Shown here piece by piece: positions 10,595 to 22,066 of a stretch of 64,000 nt of DNA (position 1 is its first letter; each line of letters begins with the position of its first letter). Under the pieces are notes generated by a model. That model saw only the letters and a program-made list of their open reading frames with translations, did no database searches and had not been told where the DNA came from. The stretch covers positions 2,046,001 through 2,110,000 of the forward strand of contig NW_026960608.1 of the NCBI RefSeq assembly GCF_021018805.1, given 5' to 3'. The DNA is from Prinia subflava (lineage: Eukaryota > Chordata > Aves > Passeriformes > Cisticolidae). The position numbers and the translations under genes were made by a program.

Positions 10595-11416
10595 TTGGCA
10601 CAACCGGTACATGTAGAGTTAAAAGAAGGAACAAAGGCTGTACGAATCAAACAATACCCTATAAAACCAGAAGCACGACAGGGAATAGCAAAGACCATTG
10701 ATAAATTTTTAAAATATCGAATTCTAGAGGAATGTAAATCGGAATACAACACCCCAATTTTCCCAGTGAAGAAACCCAATGGTGAGTATAGACTTGTACA
10801 GGATTTAAGAGGTATAAATGAAATAACAAAAGACATTCATCCAGTGGTTGCCAATCCCTATACATTGTTAGCATCCGTAAAAGAGATATATAAATAGTTT
10901 ACTGTAATTGACTTAAAAGATGCTTTCTTCTGTATACCCCTTGACCAAGAAAGTAGGAAACTATTTGCCTTTGAGTGGGAACATCCAGAAAGTGGAAGAA
11001 AAACTCAGCTCACCTGGAGTCGATTACCGATGGGGTACAAGGGGTCGCCCACTCTCTTTAGAAGTCAACTGGCAAAAGAACTGGAAATCTGGACCAGAGA
11101 AGGGCAAGTACCAAGAGACCAATATTTATTACTCCAGTATGTAGATGACATTTTGATTACAACAGAGGAAGAAATGACCTGCATAAAGGTAACCATTGAG
11201 ATCTTAAATTCATTAGGAATGGGAGGGTATAAGGTATCCAGAGAAAAAGCACAAATTGCCCAACAGACTGTGATTTACCTGGGATGTGAAATCTCACAAG
11301 GGCAGAGAAAACTGGGTGCTAATCGTATTCAAGCTATCTGTGCTATTCCAGAGCCCCAGAATCTACACGAGCTGCGGATCTTCCTCGGAATGACAGGGTA
11401 GTGTCGCCTGTGGATC
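10595..11416 (+). pseudogene. pol: ERV-A pol: reverse transcriptase
   Basis: Reverse-transcriptase blocks follow in order: PVKKPNGEYRLVQDLR, the VIDLKDAFF block, a LPMGYKGSPTLF block and the YVDD catalytic box at 11138-11149, then the connecting FLGMTG block. Two stops interrupt it, TAG at 10895-10897 and TAG at 11399-11401, both where ERV-E has TGG. Between the stops the sequence is otherwise almost identical to ERV-E, including a stretch of about 125 bp around YVDD with one difference. Confidence 0.88.
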
Positions 11417-12681
11417 ATGGACTATGGACTGATTGCAAAACCCTTGTACGAGGCTCAGAAGACGCAGCCGTTCACCTGGGGCAAACCACAGAAAGAGGCC
11501 TTCCAGAAGTTAAAGGAAGCACTGACAACTGCTCCTGCTTTGGGATTACCTGATCTGTCTAAAGACTTTCAGCTGTACGTGCATGAAAGGCAGCGACTAG
11601 CACTGGGAGTCCTGACCCAACGACTGGGAAACTGGAAAAGGCCGGTGGGTTACTTTTCCAAACAACTCGACAACGTAAGTGCCGGATGGCCTTCATGTCT
11701 GCGGGCAGTGGCAGCTACCGTGCTGCTGATACAGGAAGCCAGGAAGCTCACAATGGGAAGACACATAGATGTCTATGTGCCACACATAGTAACTACAGTC
11801 CTAGAACAAAAAGAGGGCCATTGGCTCTCTCCAAGCCGGATGATGAAGTTTCAAGTAACCCTGACTAAGCAAGATGATGTTGCACTAAAAACAACTAACC
11901 TCTTGAATCCAGCTCTATTTCTAGGTGCCACAGCTGAAGAAAGTCCATTAGAGCATGACTGTCTAGAAGTCATCGAGCACACATATTCAGCAAGGACAGA
12001 TCTGAAGGATGTCCCCCTGGAGCAACCAGAGTGAGAACTCTTTACAGATGGAAGCAGCTTCATGGAGAACAGAGCCAGATACGCAGATATGCGGTAACTA
12101 CAACTGATGTAGTAATAGAGGCAAAATCACTACCACCTAACACGTCTGCACAAAGGGCAGAACTAATCGCATTAACCAGAGCACTCGAGCTGAGTGAAGG
12201 GAAGACAGTAAATATTTGGACTGACTCCAAATATGCCTTCAGAGTAGTGCATGTACACAGAGCTTTATGGAAAGAAAGAGGACTGCTGTCCTCCCAAGGG
12301 ACGAATATTAAACATCAAGATGCAGTCCTACAATTGATAGATGCAGTACAAAAACCTGAACAAGTAGCAATCATGCACTGCAAGGCACATCAATCAGGCA
12401 ACTCCAAAATTTGTGAAGAAAATCAAAAAGCAGATTGGGCAGCCCGTCAGGTAGCACGAGAGGTGCAGAAAACAATGGCATTGATACCATCAAGACTTAA
12501 TATCTCTCAATTTAATTTGCCTACGAAGCCAAACTATACAATCGAAGATGACAGACTAGCACAACTGCTGAAGGCACAGAAGAACGCAGAAAGGTGGTAT
12601 GTAACCGCACAAGGGCAAATAGTAGTACCTCCTTTGGTAATGAGAGAAATTTTACAGGTAAAACATAATGAGTGTCACTAG
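11417..12681 (+). pseudogene. pol: ERV-A pol: connection and RNase H
   Basis: 11417-12034 is the thumb/connection and 12031-12681 the RNase H region (FTDGSS start, IWTDSKYAF box, ending in a tether toward integrase). TGA at 12032-12034 replaces Trp, and a lost G near 12082 shifts the frame. The TAG at 12679-12681 is shared with ERV-E, so it predates the split of the two copies. Confidence 0.82.
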
Positions 12682-13675
12682 GGTGCAGAGGCGTTAGTAA
12701 AGTGGCTAAGACAATACCTAATCTCAGTACAGATGCAAACAATGGCCAAGTCAGTAATGTCTAAATGTGAAATCTGTCTGAAAAACAATCCCGTAGCTAG
12801 ACGACAAGCACAGTTAGGCAGAATTCAGATAGGAATAGAACCAGGAGACTATTAGCAAGTAGATTTTGCAGAACTGCCAAAAACTCGGGGATACAAATAC
12901 CTGTTAGTAAGAGTTGACACGTTTTCTAGATGGCCAGAAGCCCTTCCCTGTCGCACAAACCAAGCAAAGGAAACAGTTAAGTAGTTATTACACGAGATCA
13001 TTCCCAGGTTTAGAGTGCCCCTAGAGATATCATCAGACAGAGGCCCACACTTCATAGCCACGGTGGTACAAGAGGTAAGCAAGTTATTGGGAATATCTTG
13101 GGACCTCCACACACCATGGAGACCCCAGTCAAGTAAGCAAGTAGAAAAAATGAACCAGACACTGAAGAGGCAGATCAGTAAAATATGCCAGGAAGCCAAA
13201 CTGCAGTGGCCACAGGCTTTGCCGATCGCATTGCTGAGAGTTCAGATAAAGCCTAAGAGTGAGATGTCAGTTAGTCCTTATGAAATATTTTATGGGAAAC
13301 CATATGAATCTCCTAACCCCAATCCAAATGTTCATGTCACAGGGAAACAAGATGTGTATAATTATGTTCTGTCCCTCGGAAAACTCTAGCTCAGCTTCGA
13401 AGTGTTCTCGTGTAGAACAGACCACTGGCCCTGGAGAATCCAGTCCACAATATCGAACCAGGAGATGAAGTATACATCAAAACCTAGAACGAAAAACCAC
13501 TAAAAGAGAAGTGGACTGGTCCCCATCAGGTACTGCTAACCACCTTTACAGCAGTCAAAGTGGCTAGAGTAGAACCCTAGATACACTACACGCGTGTGAA
13601 GAAGGTCCCTCGTAGAGTCCAGTCGTGGGCTGTAGAAACTTTTAGACCAACAAAGCTGAAGCTGAAACTTCTGTA
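12682..13675 (+). pseudogene. pol: ERV-A pol: integrase
   Basis: Integrase zinc-binding Cys residues (CEICLKNN), the first catalytic Asp in DFAELP, the second in SSDRGPHF and the Glu of the third box can be placed. Stops (for example TAG in the GDY-Q and TVK-LL positions and near IKT) break the frame. Over about 235 bp (12820-13050) I counted ten G-to-A changes relative to ERV-E, all at GpG, against two other substitutions. Confidence 0.83.
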
Positions 13676-13684
13676 ACTGTTCAA

Positions 13685-15426
13685 ATGGTATTAGTAACTG
13701 TGCTCATGCTCTTCCTGTGGGTAATGTTAATTTCATAGATACTAATGTCACCTGTAGAGATTGCTGTTACTTTAGGATATGAGATACAGAAGGGTCAACT
13801 AACAACTCTTCATTCTAGAATGAAGAGAGAGATACAGGCAAAAACACAAGTAATAGAAATTTCTAATGAAATTCGGGCTGAGAATGTAATGATTAGATTA
13901 GTCAGAGACTTTGCCAAAATGCATAATACCAGCAGAATAACGGCCTGTCTGCCAATACCAAAGGCAGCAGGAGACCCAGTAAGCTGGGGAATAATGTCAA
14001 AATTACCTGAAATAGGAGAGAACAAAACAATTAACTGTAAACAAGTACCAGAGTCAAGGGTGGTGGTCAGAGAATACTAGAAAATAACAGAAGATTCTTA
14101 TATGCAACCCATGAGAAAGTCAGAGTGCATTCTTAGTAATAGCAAATTGAGACAAATCATAGAGTAGTGGGTTAAAGACCAAGACCTTGCAAAATAGCAA
14201 TGTTGGTTTCTACGCTGTCAAAAGATCAAGGACAACGCTACAGAAAGTGTTGTGGTGTAGAAATGTGAAGAGAAAGATTAGAAAAGACTAGAACCTTAAG
14301 ACAGTGCATAGTCTGTGAGCATCCTCCAGAAATTCCAATATATAGAAAGCACACCCTGGTGCATTAAATGGAAAGGCTCTGAAAATGAGACAGATCCCAC
14401 AGTGACGAATACTGATACTAGTAGTCAGAAAGAGGCAAATAAAGTAAGTTAGTGAGTATGTAAGAAAATTTATGATTGCACCTCTGATAATCTAGAAATG
14501 AAACAGTGGTCACCATTGGCAATAGCCTTACGAATTAGTTGTGCCTGCAAGAAAATTAAACACAAACAAGGCAAAATAGATTCTAAGATTATAGTAAGAT
14601 GTAGCAAGAGTACAATTCGAAGTCCAGGACCATTTGTATGAGCAATGAGTGATAGCACATAGACAACACACTTGCCTATAGACGGGAAAGTAAGAGAAAT
14701 CACCCTGGGCCTTCCCACTTTATGTCCAATTTGGAAGAAATCCCCATTTAACAGGAGCAGTGAAGCCTTGCAAATAAAAGCAAAGCGAGACGTCTCAGAA
14801 GACAAGAACCCAGATGACACTTAGAAGGAACCCTCTAGTAGAGTAAAGATTGGGTAGGCCCTAGAATCCTTGTTTGGTCCCATTACAAATTATCGAAATA
14901 GAAAAATGCTATATAGACTCACAGGTCAAGTAGACAGATTAGCAAGAATCACACGAGAGAGATTTAAAGAACTCAATGTGCAATTACAAGCCACCACCAA
15001 AATGACCCTGCAAAATCGTTTAGCTTTAAATATGTTACTTTTGAAAGAACACAGAGTGTGTAGATATTTAAAGAGACAAATCAACCATTGCTGCATCCAC
15101 ATCCCAAATGTAACTGCAGATGTAGAACATGACATCAGTCAGTTAAAACAAATAGAGCATGAGGCACAAAAGGAACAAAAGGATTTAGCTACTAGCTAGT
15201 TAGGTAAAATCTTTGAAAGATTAAGATAGAATGTGAGTGCATAGATAAAGTCTATCCTTGAAAATCTGATAATTTTACTGATTATATTTTTAGTGATTTG
15301 GTCAGTTTACAGAATCCTGAAGAGAGAGATACAGAAAAAAGCATCTTAGAACAAAACCATAATGAAGGCATTAGCACAGAACCCAGCACCTTCAATCCGC
15401 AACAACATCCCGGACAAAGCCTATGA
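13685..15426 (+). pseudogene. env: ERV-A env
   Basis: ATG at 13685 opens a hydrophobic signal-peptide-like start equivalent to the ERV-E env start at 45834. The surface part is open at 13745-14080, then many TAG/TAA codons follow. The transmembrane subunit is open at 14870-15199 with the conserved LQNRLAL block and a Cys...CysCys motif spaced by nine residues. Stops lie where ERV-E has Trp in the membrane-proximal part. A hydrophobic anchor near 15265-15310 and a short tail finish the gene. It cannot produce envelope. Confidence 0.85.
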
Positions 15427-15526
15427 CAACAGAAGATTTAAAGATGAACATCCAGTATGAACTCTGAAGCCTAATAGACTGTATTAAGTGAAAGCATTTA
15501 CACTTAGTATATTAGAGTGAAAATAC

Positions 15527-15541
15527 TTTCAAAGGGAGGAA
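15527..15541 (+). promoter_or_regulatory. ERV-A polypurine tract
   Basis: The purine run AAAGGGAGGAA directly precedes the 3' LTR, where plus-strand DNA synthesis starts. ERV-E has the same site with an all-G centre. Confidence 0.8.
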
Positions 15542-15933
15542 TGTTGGTGGAGGGTTAAAAAATATAATTTCTAAATTGAGCAATGTGTAGAGGGAGGAAA
15601 GTAGAGAACGTACAACTGGAACTTGACGCAGCTAGCTGGGAACAAGCGTCAGCTTCGGTAAACAGCTCCATGCTATTGTTTTAACCAAATCAAGTGTGGA
15701 TCAGGGTAGAAGCGTAGGTATGATTTAAGATAGTAACTAAGGAATAGGATAATCAGTATCTAGGGGTGGGGGTTAGTTAACATGTGTATAATTTAAACTA
15801 TAAAAATCACGAATCGACTCTGTATGCTTTAGACATCAGATTTGGGTGTATTATCACCCCTGTGTCCCGCACGCTTGAATAAAGAACCGCATATGATCGC
15901 CTCTGTGTGGTTATATGTTTTCCTACGCTAACA
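15542..15933 (+). repeat. ERV-A 3' LTR (392 bp)
   Basis: Same length and ends as the 5' copy, with about four differences, including one GG-to-AG and one in a CpG. It is followed directly by the right target duplication AAGG. Confidence 0.93.
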
Positions 15934-15937
15934 AAGG

Positions 15938-17579
15938 GAACTGTTCAGGATGGAGATGTGGTGAGGTCTCCAAGCCACTTGCACTGGCACAGTGCGCATC
16001 TTCAAGGCACAGCCCTGGGCAAACACATTTCTTTTCCTCTAGAACATGAGCCATTCAGCTTTTAGCAAAAGCAAATGTGTTTCTCTGCAGTGCTACCCCA
16101 TCCTAACCAGGAGCAGATGTCTGGTACCTCCTCTCCTGCTTGAAAGGGCCCTCCTGTGCATAAGAACAAACATATTTGGAAAAAACTCCTGTGGTATTTA
16201 AAGCCTTTCTGCAGCTTCAGGTTCTGAGTTGCAGAATCTTGCAGAACCTCTTGCTTCCCTTGAATGAAATTACTAGCTCTGTGCCCAGAGAAAAAACAAA
16301 ATATGCTTGAAATGCAGGATAACAACTCCACAGTTCAAAAACATGAAACCACTTTGTTGCACTTAAAAGATTTTGGGGGTGACTGGCGCATTTTAACCAA
16401 AAATGCTGGGTTTGTGGATTAGACAAAGGCTTAGCCCAAAAAGTAAGGGAGGCACTGACAATTATTTGCTGTAAAATAAATCAGAACTTCCCAAAATGCT
16501 GTCCCTGCAGAGAGCTCTGTGTGACAGCAAGAGGGACAATGAGCTGGGGGATTATCCAGCCCCACTCAGCTCCCTGCACAAGGGTGAAGCTGCTTTGTGT
16601 GAACAAACCTCCTCCTACCCCTGCTTTTCATACATCCTTCAGATGCATCCTGTCAGATAGTCTCTATGCTGAGCACTTGAGAGACGCTGATCATCTGCAT
16701 TTGGCCCCCTGCCCACAGGATACCAGGCTGCAGAAGAGACCTTTATCTGGAGGCCTTAAAATCTCACAGTTATTTAAAAAGTTATTTTAAAAGTTCCTTT
16801 GTGTCTTCTGCCTTTGAAAGCAGAATGTTGCCAAGTGTGAAAGGCATGTTAGCATTAGGGATGAGCCACAGAAACAGAAATGCTAAACAAAAACATGCTC
16901 AAGTTGAAAGAAGAATGGAGAGGTTGATCCATGTGTGTTGAAGGATGAGGCCTGAGGTTTGTCAATCCCTCAGTTTTTCATGGCCAAGAATGTTGTGATT
17001 TTCTGCAAAAGTTCTCCAAAAAGCCAAGGAGCAGAGGAAGGGCTCAGCTTGGTTACAAAGCCCTGACTTGAGTCTGACATCCACTGATCTCTCCTTCCCC
17101 AGCAGCAGAGCTGGAAACAAACACCTAAAAATAGAGCTCAGGGATGGCTGGATACGCTGCTGCAGACACAGAAATAGGATGTTCCAGGCAGGATATCCTG
17201 ATAAAACTGCCACTTCACTTTGGGATTAACCTCACTCTCAGATTTCATGATTTCTTGGCACAAGGAGACCTGGTAGCTGAGTGGGTGGCAGAGCTCTGGT
17301 GCACTCCTGATCCCAGCCCCAGAACTGGTAACTAAAGTTTATAAGATCTTCCTCCTTTCATTTCCCTTCCACAGTTCTGTTCCCATCAATTTTGTGAGGT
17401 CACAGAACCATTTACAAAAAAAAGGGTAAGAATATTTCTATTTTTACGTTACCTCCAGGAAGGGAAAGTTGCCAACAACCAAATTATCTGTAGAAGCCCT
17501 GGGCCATGAGCTGTGACCCTGGATATCAGGTAAAATTGCTCAGCTGGAAAAGAGGCAGCTCAGAAGTCACACCATGAAG
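15938..17579. other. Non-coding between ERV-A and ERV-B
   Basis: No gene or clear repeat is seen. ORFs on both strands are short and mutually overlapping. The last bases are the left target duplication of ERV-B (TTACAC, 17580-17585). Confidence 0.5.
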
Positions 17580-17585
17580 TTACAC

Positions 17586-18010
17586 TGTAGTCGTGCATTT
17601 CTGTACCCGAGCAGGTGTTTCCATATAAGGAAGTGAAGCTAGAATTTTCTATAGCCTGCTCGCTGTAATTGGCTTGGTCCCAGCACAGACACAGTGATAG
17701 GACTTTAGAAGTGCACCTCAAAGTCTAGTGTCCATCTCATTGGGCCAAGAGCCAAAAAAGCCCACCTAGACCATCGAGTACTAAAGGGCCTGCATAAGGG
17801 TACACGAGGCTTTTTGGGAGTGCCTTAGCCTGTGTAGCTGTGCTTGGTACACTGTGCTCGGCTTATCTCTTTTCATTTTGTAACGTTTATTATTTTTCCT
17901 GTTATTAAAACTTTATTTTACAAAGCATATCCTGGGAAGCCGTCTCGCTATTTTATTAAGCCATTACTCCGCTGGCTGGACCCTCGGAGTTATTGGGAGA
18001 AATCTCGATA
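17586..18010 (+). repeat. ERV-B 5' LTR (425 bp)
   Basis: It starts TGTAGTCGTGC and ends CTCGATA. The same ends and length occur in the 3' copy. The ATTAAAAC and TTTATTTTAC segments lie toward the 3' end. The terminus is TA, not the usual CA. Confidence 0.9.
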
Positions 18011-18012
18011 AA

Positions 18013-18030
18013 TGGCGCCTTCGAACACGG
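18013..18030 (+). promoter_or_regulatory. ERV-B primer binding site
   Basis: TGGCGCCTTCGAACACGG starts two bases after the LTR. The first seven bases match the lysine-tRNA type used by many retroviruses; the remainder diverges. Confidence 0.65.
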
Positions 18031-18375
18031 ACCCTACATTAGGGTAACTGAATCGAAGTTTGCTGACAGAGAGCCCTCACGTTCAGCTAGGCCATTTTGC
18101 TCTTGGTTTCGTTTTTTTAAAAGCGAGCTCGTGGTGGTTTTTTTGGTCGTGAAAATAAAACCACATTTTTGGGTCAAAAAGGCTGAGAGGGAGCCTTTTG
18201 ACTGAACCCCTATACCGGTGAGAGGGGGTCTTTGCCGGACACCGATTCTGGTACAAGGTGGATTACTCTTTAGAAGAGAGAAGCTGCAGTCTAGCAGAGC
18301 TGGAGAACAGCTAATCACCGAGTGACCTGAGAGAGTCGGAGACAACCAAGAGCTGCCGGGAGATCACAAGAGCCA

Positions 18376-18388
18376 TTCTGGTGAGTGA
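18376..18388 (+). promoter_or_regulatory. ERV-B splice donor candidate before gag
   Basis: TTCTGGTGAGTGAC matches the donor consensus and lies just upstream of the gag ATG at 18391. It is based on consensus only. Confidence 0.4.
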
Positions 18389-18390
18389 CA

Positions 18391-19712
18391 ATGGGGACCC
18401 GGCAATCCGTAGAACAGCGAGACACCTTTTGTTATTTTAATTATAAACTGACTATTCAAGACTATAAGTTTGAGAGGAAAGAACTTAAAAAACTTGTGAA
18501 ATGGGTCTATAAGAAGTATCCGGACACTATACAGCTGAAACAGTAACAGTGGAATTTTGGGACAAAATAGGATTGAAGTTGTATAATTCAAAGAAAAAAT
18601 CTGTGTTAAAATTAAGACCCATCTTTAAAACTGTGTTAGACTTTGTAACAGAAGAAGGCGAAAGGCTCAGCAGTGAAAAAACACTTGAAACTGCAGAAAG
18701 AGAAACCTTGGGAAAAGCCTCTAAAAGCAACCATAAAAAAGGAGCCCAGAAAGTAAAATGCAAAAAGGCTCCTGCTCACCTTAGACATGAAGATAAAAAT
18801 CCAAGTTCTGATGCCCCAAGTCCCAGAAAAAACCGGTTTGATTTACTCCCGAGGAGAAGGCACGGGGCGGCTCAAAGCCCTCCCCCGAGCCGTCCTCAGA
18901 CCCCCGGAGTGGGACCTGTGCCAGCCGTGGCCAAGCAGGCAAGGGTTCCATTCCAACCGCCCTCCCCACCCCCTCAGTCACCCAGTACGAGATTCGGGCG
19001 ATCCCGGTCCGTTAATTTTGAGCGCGCGAGTTTTGAACAAAGCCCTGAAAGCGCGGGCTCACAGAACAATGAAAAACGTGGAATTCTCCCCATCTCTGAG
19101 GCAGAAACTGTAGCTCCACGTGGGCGGGCTCAGTACAGCCCGACCCTGCGGCACGCCCCATCTGATGTGTCGCTCAGCTCCTCCCATTCCAGCACGGGAG
19201 GCTCCCCCTCCATGGGCAGTCCCAAGCCTCGGGCACCGCCCTGGGTTGCCACCCACAGCCTGGACAGACACGCCCTGGCTGTGAGGAGCGTGGGAACCGG
19301 ATGTGACATCCCGGAACTTGCCCTCCCCAAGATGGCGGCGCCCATGCCGGAGAAATGTAAACAAACTCCGATGAAAAATCAGAAGGTTTCCCACACGTCC
19401 TGCAGTTTCTCTGATGATTCAGAGGATTCATCAGCCAGCATAGATCCCTGGCACAACATAAGGAAAGAAACCAGCACCCCAGAGCCAGCCCGGCTCTGGC
19501 GACAGGAGACCAAAACAAAACAAAAACAAGGACAGAGCAAGACTGAAGCAGTGAAAGTTTATCATCGTCTAAAACCCTCCAAGAAAACAGAACAGAAACA
19601 GCTAACAGTTCAATTCCAGCAGCCAAGATACAAAGTAGACTTCGTCCAAAAGAAGACTGTCATGAAAACCACCACAAGAATCCACCAAAGCAGCAGGCTC
19701 AAAATACCTTAA
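18391..19712 (+). pseudogene. gag: ERV-B gag-like gene (matrix plus basic/Pro-rich region), frameshifted
   Basis: ATG at 18391 gives MGTRQS, a myristoylation-type matrix start, followed by a Lys-rich helical segment, and ends in TAA at 18544-18546. A second frame, open from before 18549 to 19712 (387 codons from 18549), continues naturally (EFWDKIGLKL...), so a one-base shift near 18530 probably splits one gene. The rest is rich in Ser, Pro, Lys and Arg with PPSPPP and many RS/SP dipeptides. No capsid homology region, zinc knuckle, protease or reverse transcriptase is seen. The length is well short of a full Gag. It may still carry a packaging or localisation role, but that is inference. Confidence 0.65.
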
Positions 19713-21635
19713 AACCCTGACCTATTCTTTTATTTTGCAGTTTTAACAAGAAACCCAGAACTTTGTAAGTTAATTTTTTCATTAAGATCTGAAAAAGACT
19801 ACCAAGTAATTCCAATACAAAAAGTTTTTCTTTTCTGTTTTGTCAATTAAGCAAGAAGATTGTAATAACTTGCCCAAAAAATTTATATTCCAAACTAATT
19901 ATAAAAGCGAATTCCTAAATAATTTTTCCTTTACAGGAAAAGATTCTGCAAAAATATTTTGCTTGCTCATATCTTTAATTGAAATAGTTAATTCAAAATT
20001 CAAAAGTTTTTAAAAATAGCCCGTATAAATATTACAAAAAAAAATTATTAAATTCATCTCTATAATTAAATTGAAAACCTTTCAAAATTCATACTCCTCT
20101 AAAAACAATTCGTTTTATAAATAAGTCAAGAAAATCTAAAATCTCATAACCATGTAGTAGAATCCTAACACCAAAAAATAAAAATCAGATTTTAAGAAAG
20201 TCTAAAAACTATATCTCAAAACCAAAAAAGAACAACTGTCTACATGTTTTTCAAAGTTCATATTTTATGTTTACAAATTTTTATGTTGCAAGTTTGGTAG
20301 AGGGAACAGAGACCTCTCAAGAAAAAGTTCTAATCAATTGTAAAATTCACATTAAAATACTAATCTTTTTCCTTTTTTCTCAACAGCAACTGTATTGTGT
20401 CACATGTTAAAGCAAACACTAAACTCCTAAGTTTTATAGCAAATAGCAAGGTAACAGCAAACTTTTAACCATACATCAAAATACATCAGCTCTTGTAAAA
20501 AGTGTCGCATATATCTCAAAGTCAAATTAAGACAATTGTGCAACCATGCCCAAACTACCAAACACTAACTACACCATCAATAGCAGCAAAAGTTAACCCT
20601 CAAAATTAAAAACAAGTATCATGCAATATCAACCATTTAAACAATTCAAACAAATTCACTTGTCTAACCACACACTTTTTAAAGTATGTTCTACCTCAAC
20701 ACATAAAGGAGAAAAAGACCAAAAAAGACAATTAAAACATCTCTTGTAAACATTTCTCATTCCTAAATGTACAGTTCTTAAAATTACAGAAGTTTTTCAA
20801 CATATCAAATCTACCACATATTATAACTAATTCATTCAAAAGCCAATCTATTGTTAAAAAGCACACAAATAGCTAAAAATGCTCTTTAAAAGATAAAAAT
20901 GGGAAAAGGTGTAGTGCTTTCTATTATAGAAAGGTTGAACAAAGTTATATATATGTTTTTTAATCTCTCATATTCATAAAAATTCTGAAAACAAGACAAA
21001 TTTTAGAGCCTGTCCTTTATGGCAGGGAGAGAGGTTTTGTTTGTCTCCACAGGTACACTCTAAGAAAGTTCCTGCAAAAGAAGTTGAGTCACAACTACAA
21101 AAGAAGGAAGGAGAGCAGAACACACCTCAAGAAGAGCATGCAAAAGGACCCAGAGTGACCACAGACTGTGTCTTCAAAAAGACTTCTGCATTTTAACACA
21201 GCCCAGCACTATAGACACTGAAATACGTTTGAAGCAGAGACTTAAGTTTTATAAAAGTTGCACTGTTAAAATTTTTGAAGTTATTATTGTCATGTCAAAA
21301 TTGTTCGTTGTTGTATGTTAAAAGTTATTGTCAAATCTTTATGCAAAAGAAAAAGAAAATATAGTTCACTTGAAAAAATCTCCCCAAACAAAAAGTAAAA
21401 TAAGATTCATATGTAATTTGAGACTAAATATTAAATTTAAAAGATTGGCTAATAAAAAGAAAGTACCAAATTTAAAATTTTGTAATCCATAAAACTACAG
21501 CTTAACTATAAACCAACTTGTTAAATAACAATAAGTTATTGACACAACCACAATTATGAACAAAAGTGAGAATTTTTTCAAAGTAACTATTTCTCTTTTT
21601 TTTTCTTTTTTTTAATATGATTTTACAGGGTGAGA
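19713..21635 (+). other. ERV-B AT-rich non-coding interior
   Basis: Between the gag-like ORF and the 3' LTR there is no ORF of note. Base composition is strongly A/T-biased, unlike the GC-rich gag part. Acceptor-like sites follow pyrimidine tracts at about 19738 (TTTTATTTTGCAG), 20386 and 21629. I recognise no homology. There is no clear polypurine tract next to the 3' LTR. Confidence 0.6.
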
Positions 21636-22060
21636 TGTAGTCGTGCATTTCTGTACCCGAGCAGGTGTTTCCATATAAGGAAGTGAAGCTAGAATTTTCT
21701 ATAGCCTGCTCGCTGTAATTGGCTTGGTCCCAACACAGACACAGTGATAGGACTTTAGAAGTGCACCTCAAAGTCTAGTGTCCATCTCATTGGGCCAAGA
21801 GCCAAAAAAGCCCACCTAGACCATCGAGTACTAAAGGGCCTGCATAAGGGTACACGAGGCTTTTTGGGAGTGCCTTAGCCTGTGTAGCTGTGCTTGGTAC
21901 ACTGTGCTCGGCTTATCTCTTTTCATTTTGTAACGTTTATTATTTTTCCTGTTATTAAAACTTTATTTTACAAAGCATATCCTGGGAAGCCGTCTCGCTA
22001 TTTTATTAAGCCATTACTCCGCTGGCTGGACCCTCGGAGTTATCGGGAGAAACCCCGATA
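21636..22060 (+). repeat. ERV-B 3' LTR (425 bp)
   Basis: It matches the 5' copy apart from about four substitutions (for example CAGCACAG versus CAACACAG), and is followed by TTACAC. Confidence 0.9.
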
Positions 22061-22066
22061 TTACAC

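Larger units (their letters stand above)
8330..15933 (+). mobile_element. ERV-A: full-length gammaretrovirus-like provirus, defective
   Basis: Two 392-bp LTRs enclose a primer site, leader, gag, pol and env remnants and a polypurine tract. The 4-bp duplication AAGG lies at 8326-8329 and 15934-15937. One zinc knuckle, gag and pol in one frame, and a DTGA protease are gammaretrovirus-like traits. The whole element aligns with ERV-E (59407 down to 43577, minus strand), which has a different target duplication, so they are separate insertions. ERV-A carries dozens of stops, most at positions where ERV-E has Trp codons, a 73-bp gag deletion and a lost base near 12082. The two LTRs differ at about four sites. 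Confidence 0.93.
17586..22060 (+). mobile_element. ERV-B: 4.5-kb LTR element with a gag-like ORF and no pol or env
   Basis: Two 425-bp LTRs and the hexamer duplication TTACAC (17580-17585 and 22061-22066) define a complete insertion. A TGGCGCC primer site starts two bases after the 5' LTR. The only substantial ORF is gag-like (18391-19712). The next 1.9 kb is AT-rich and non-coding, so the element must depend on enzymes of another retrovirus. The LTRs differ at about four sites. Class II affinity is inferred from the 6-bp duplication and TGGCGCC. Confidence 0.9.

Noticed and set aside
12031..15300. Ordinary CpG decay or age as the cause of ERV-A stops
   Set aside because: The changes are at GpG, on one strand only, and the ERV-A LTRs differ at only about four sites, so slow decay would not leave this pattern.
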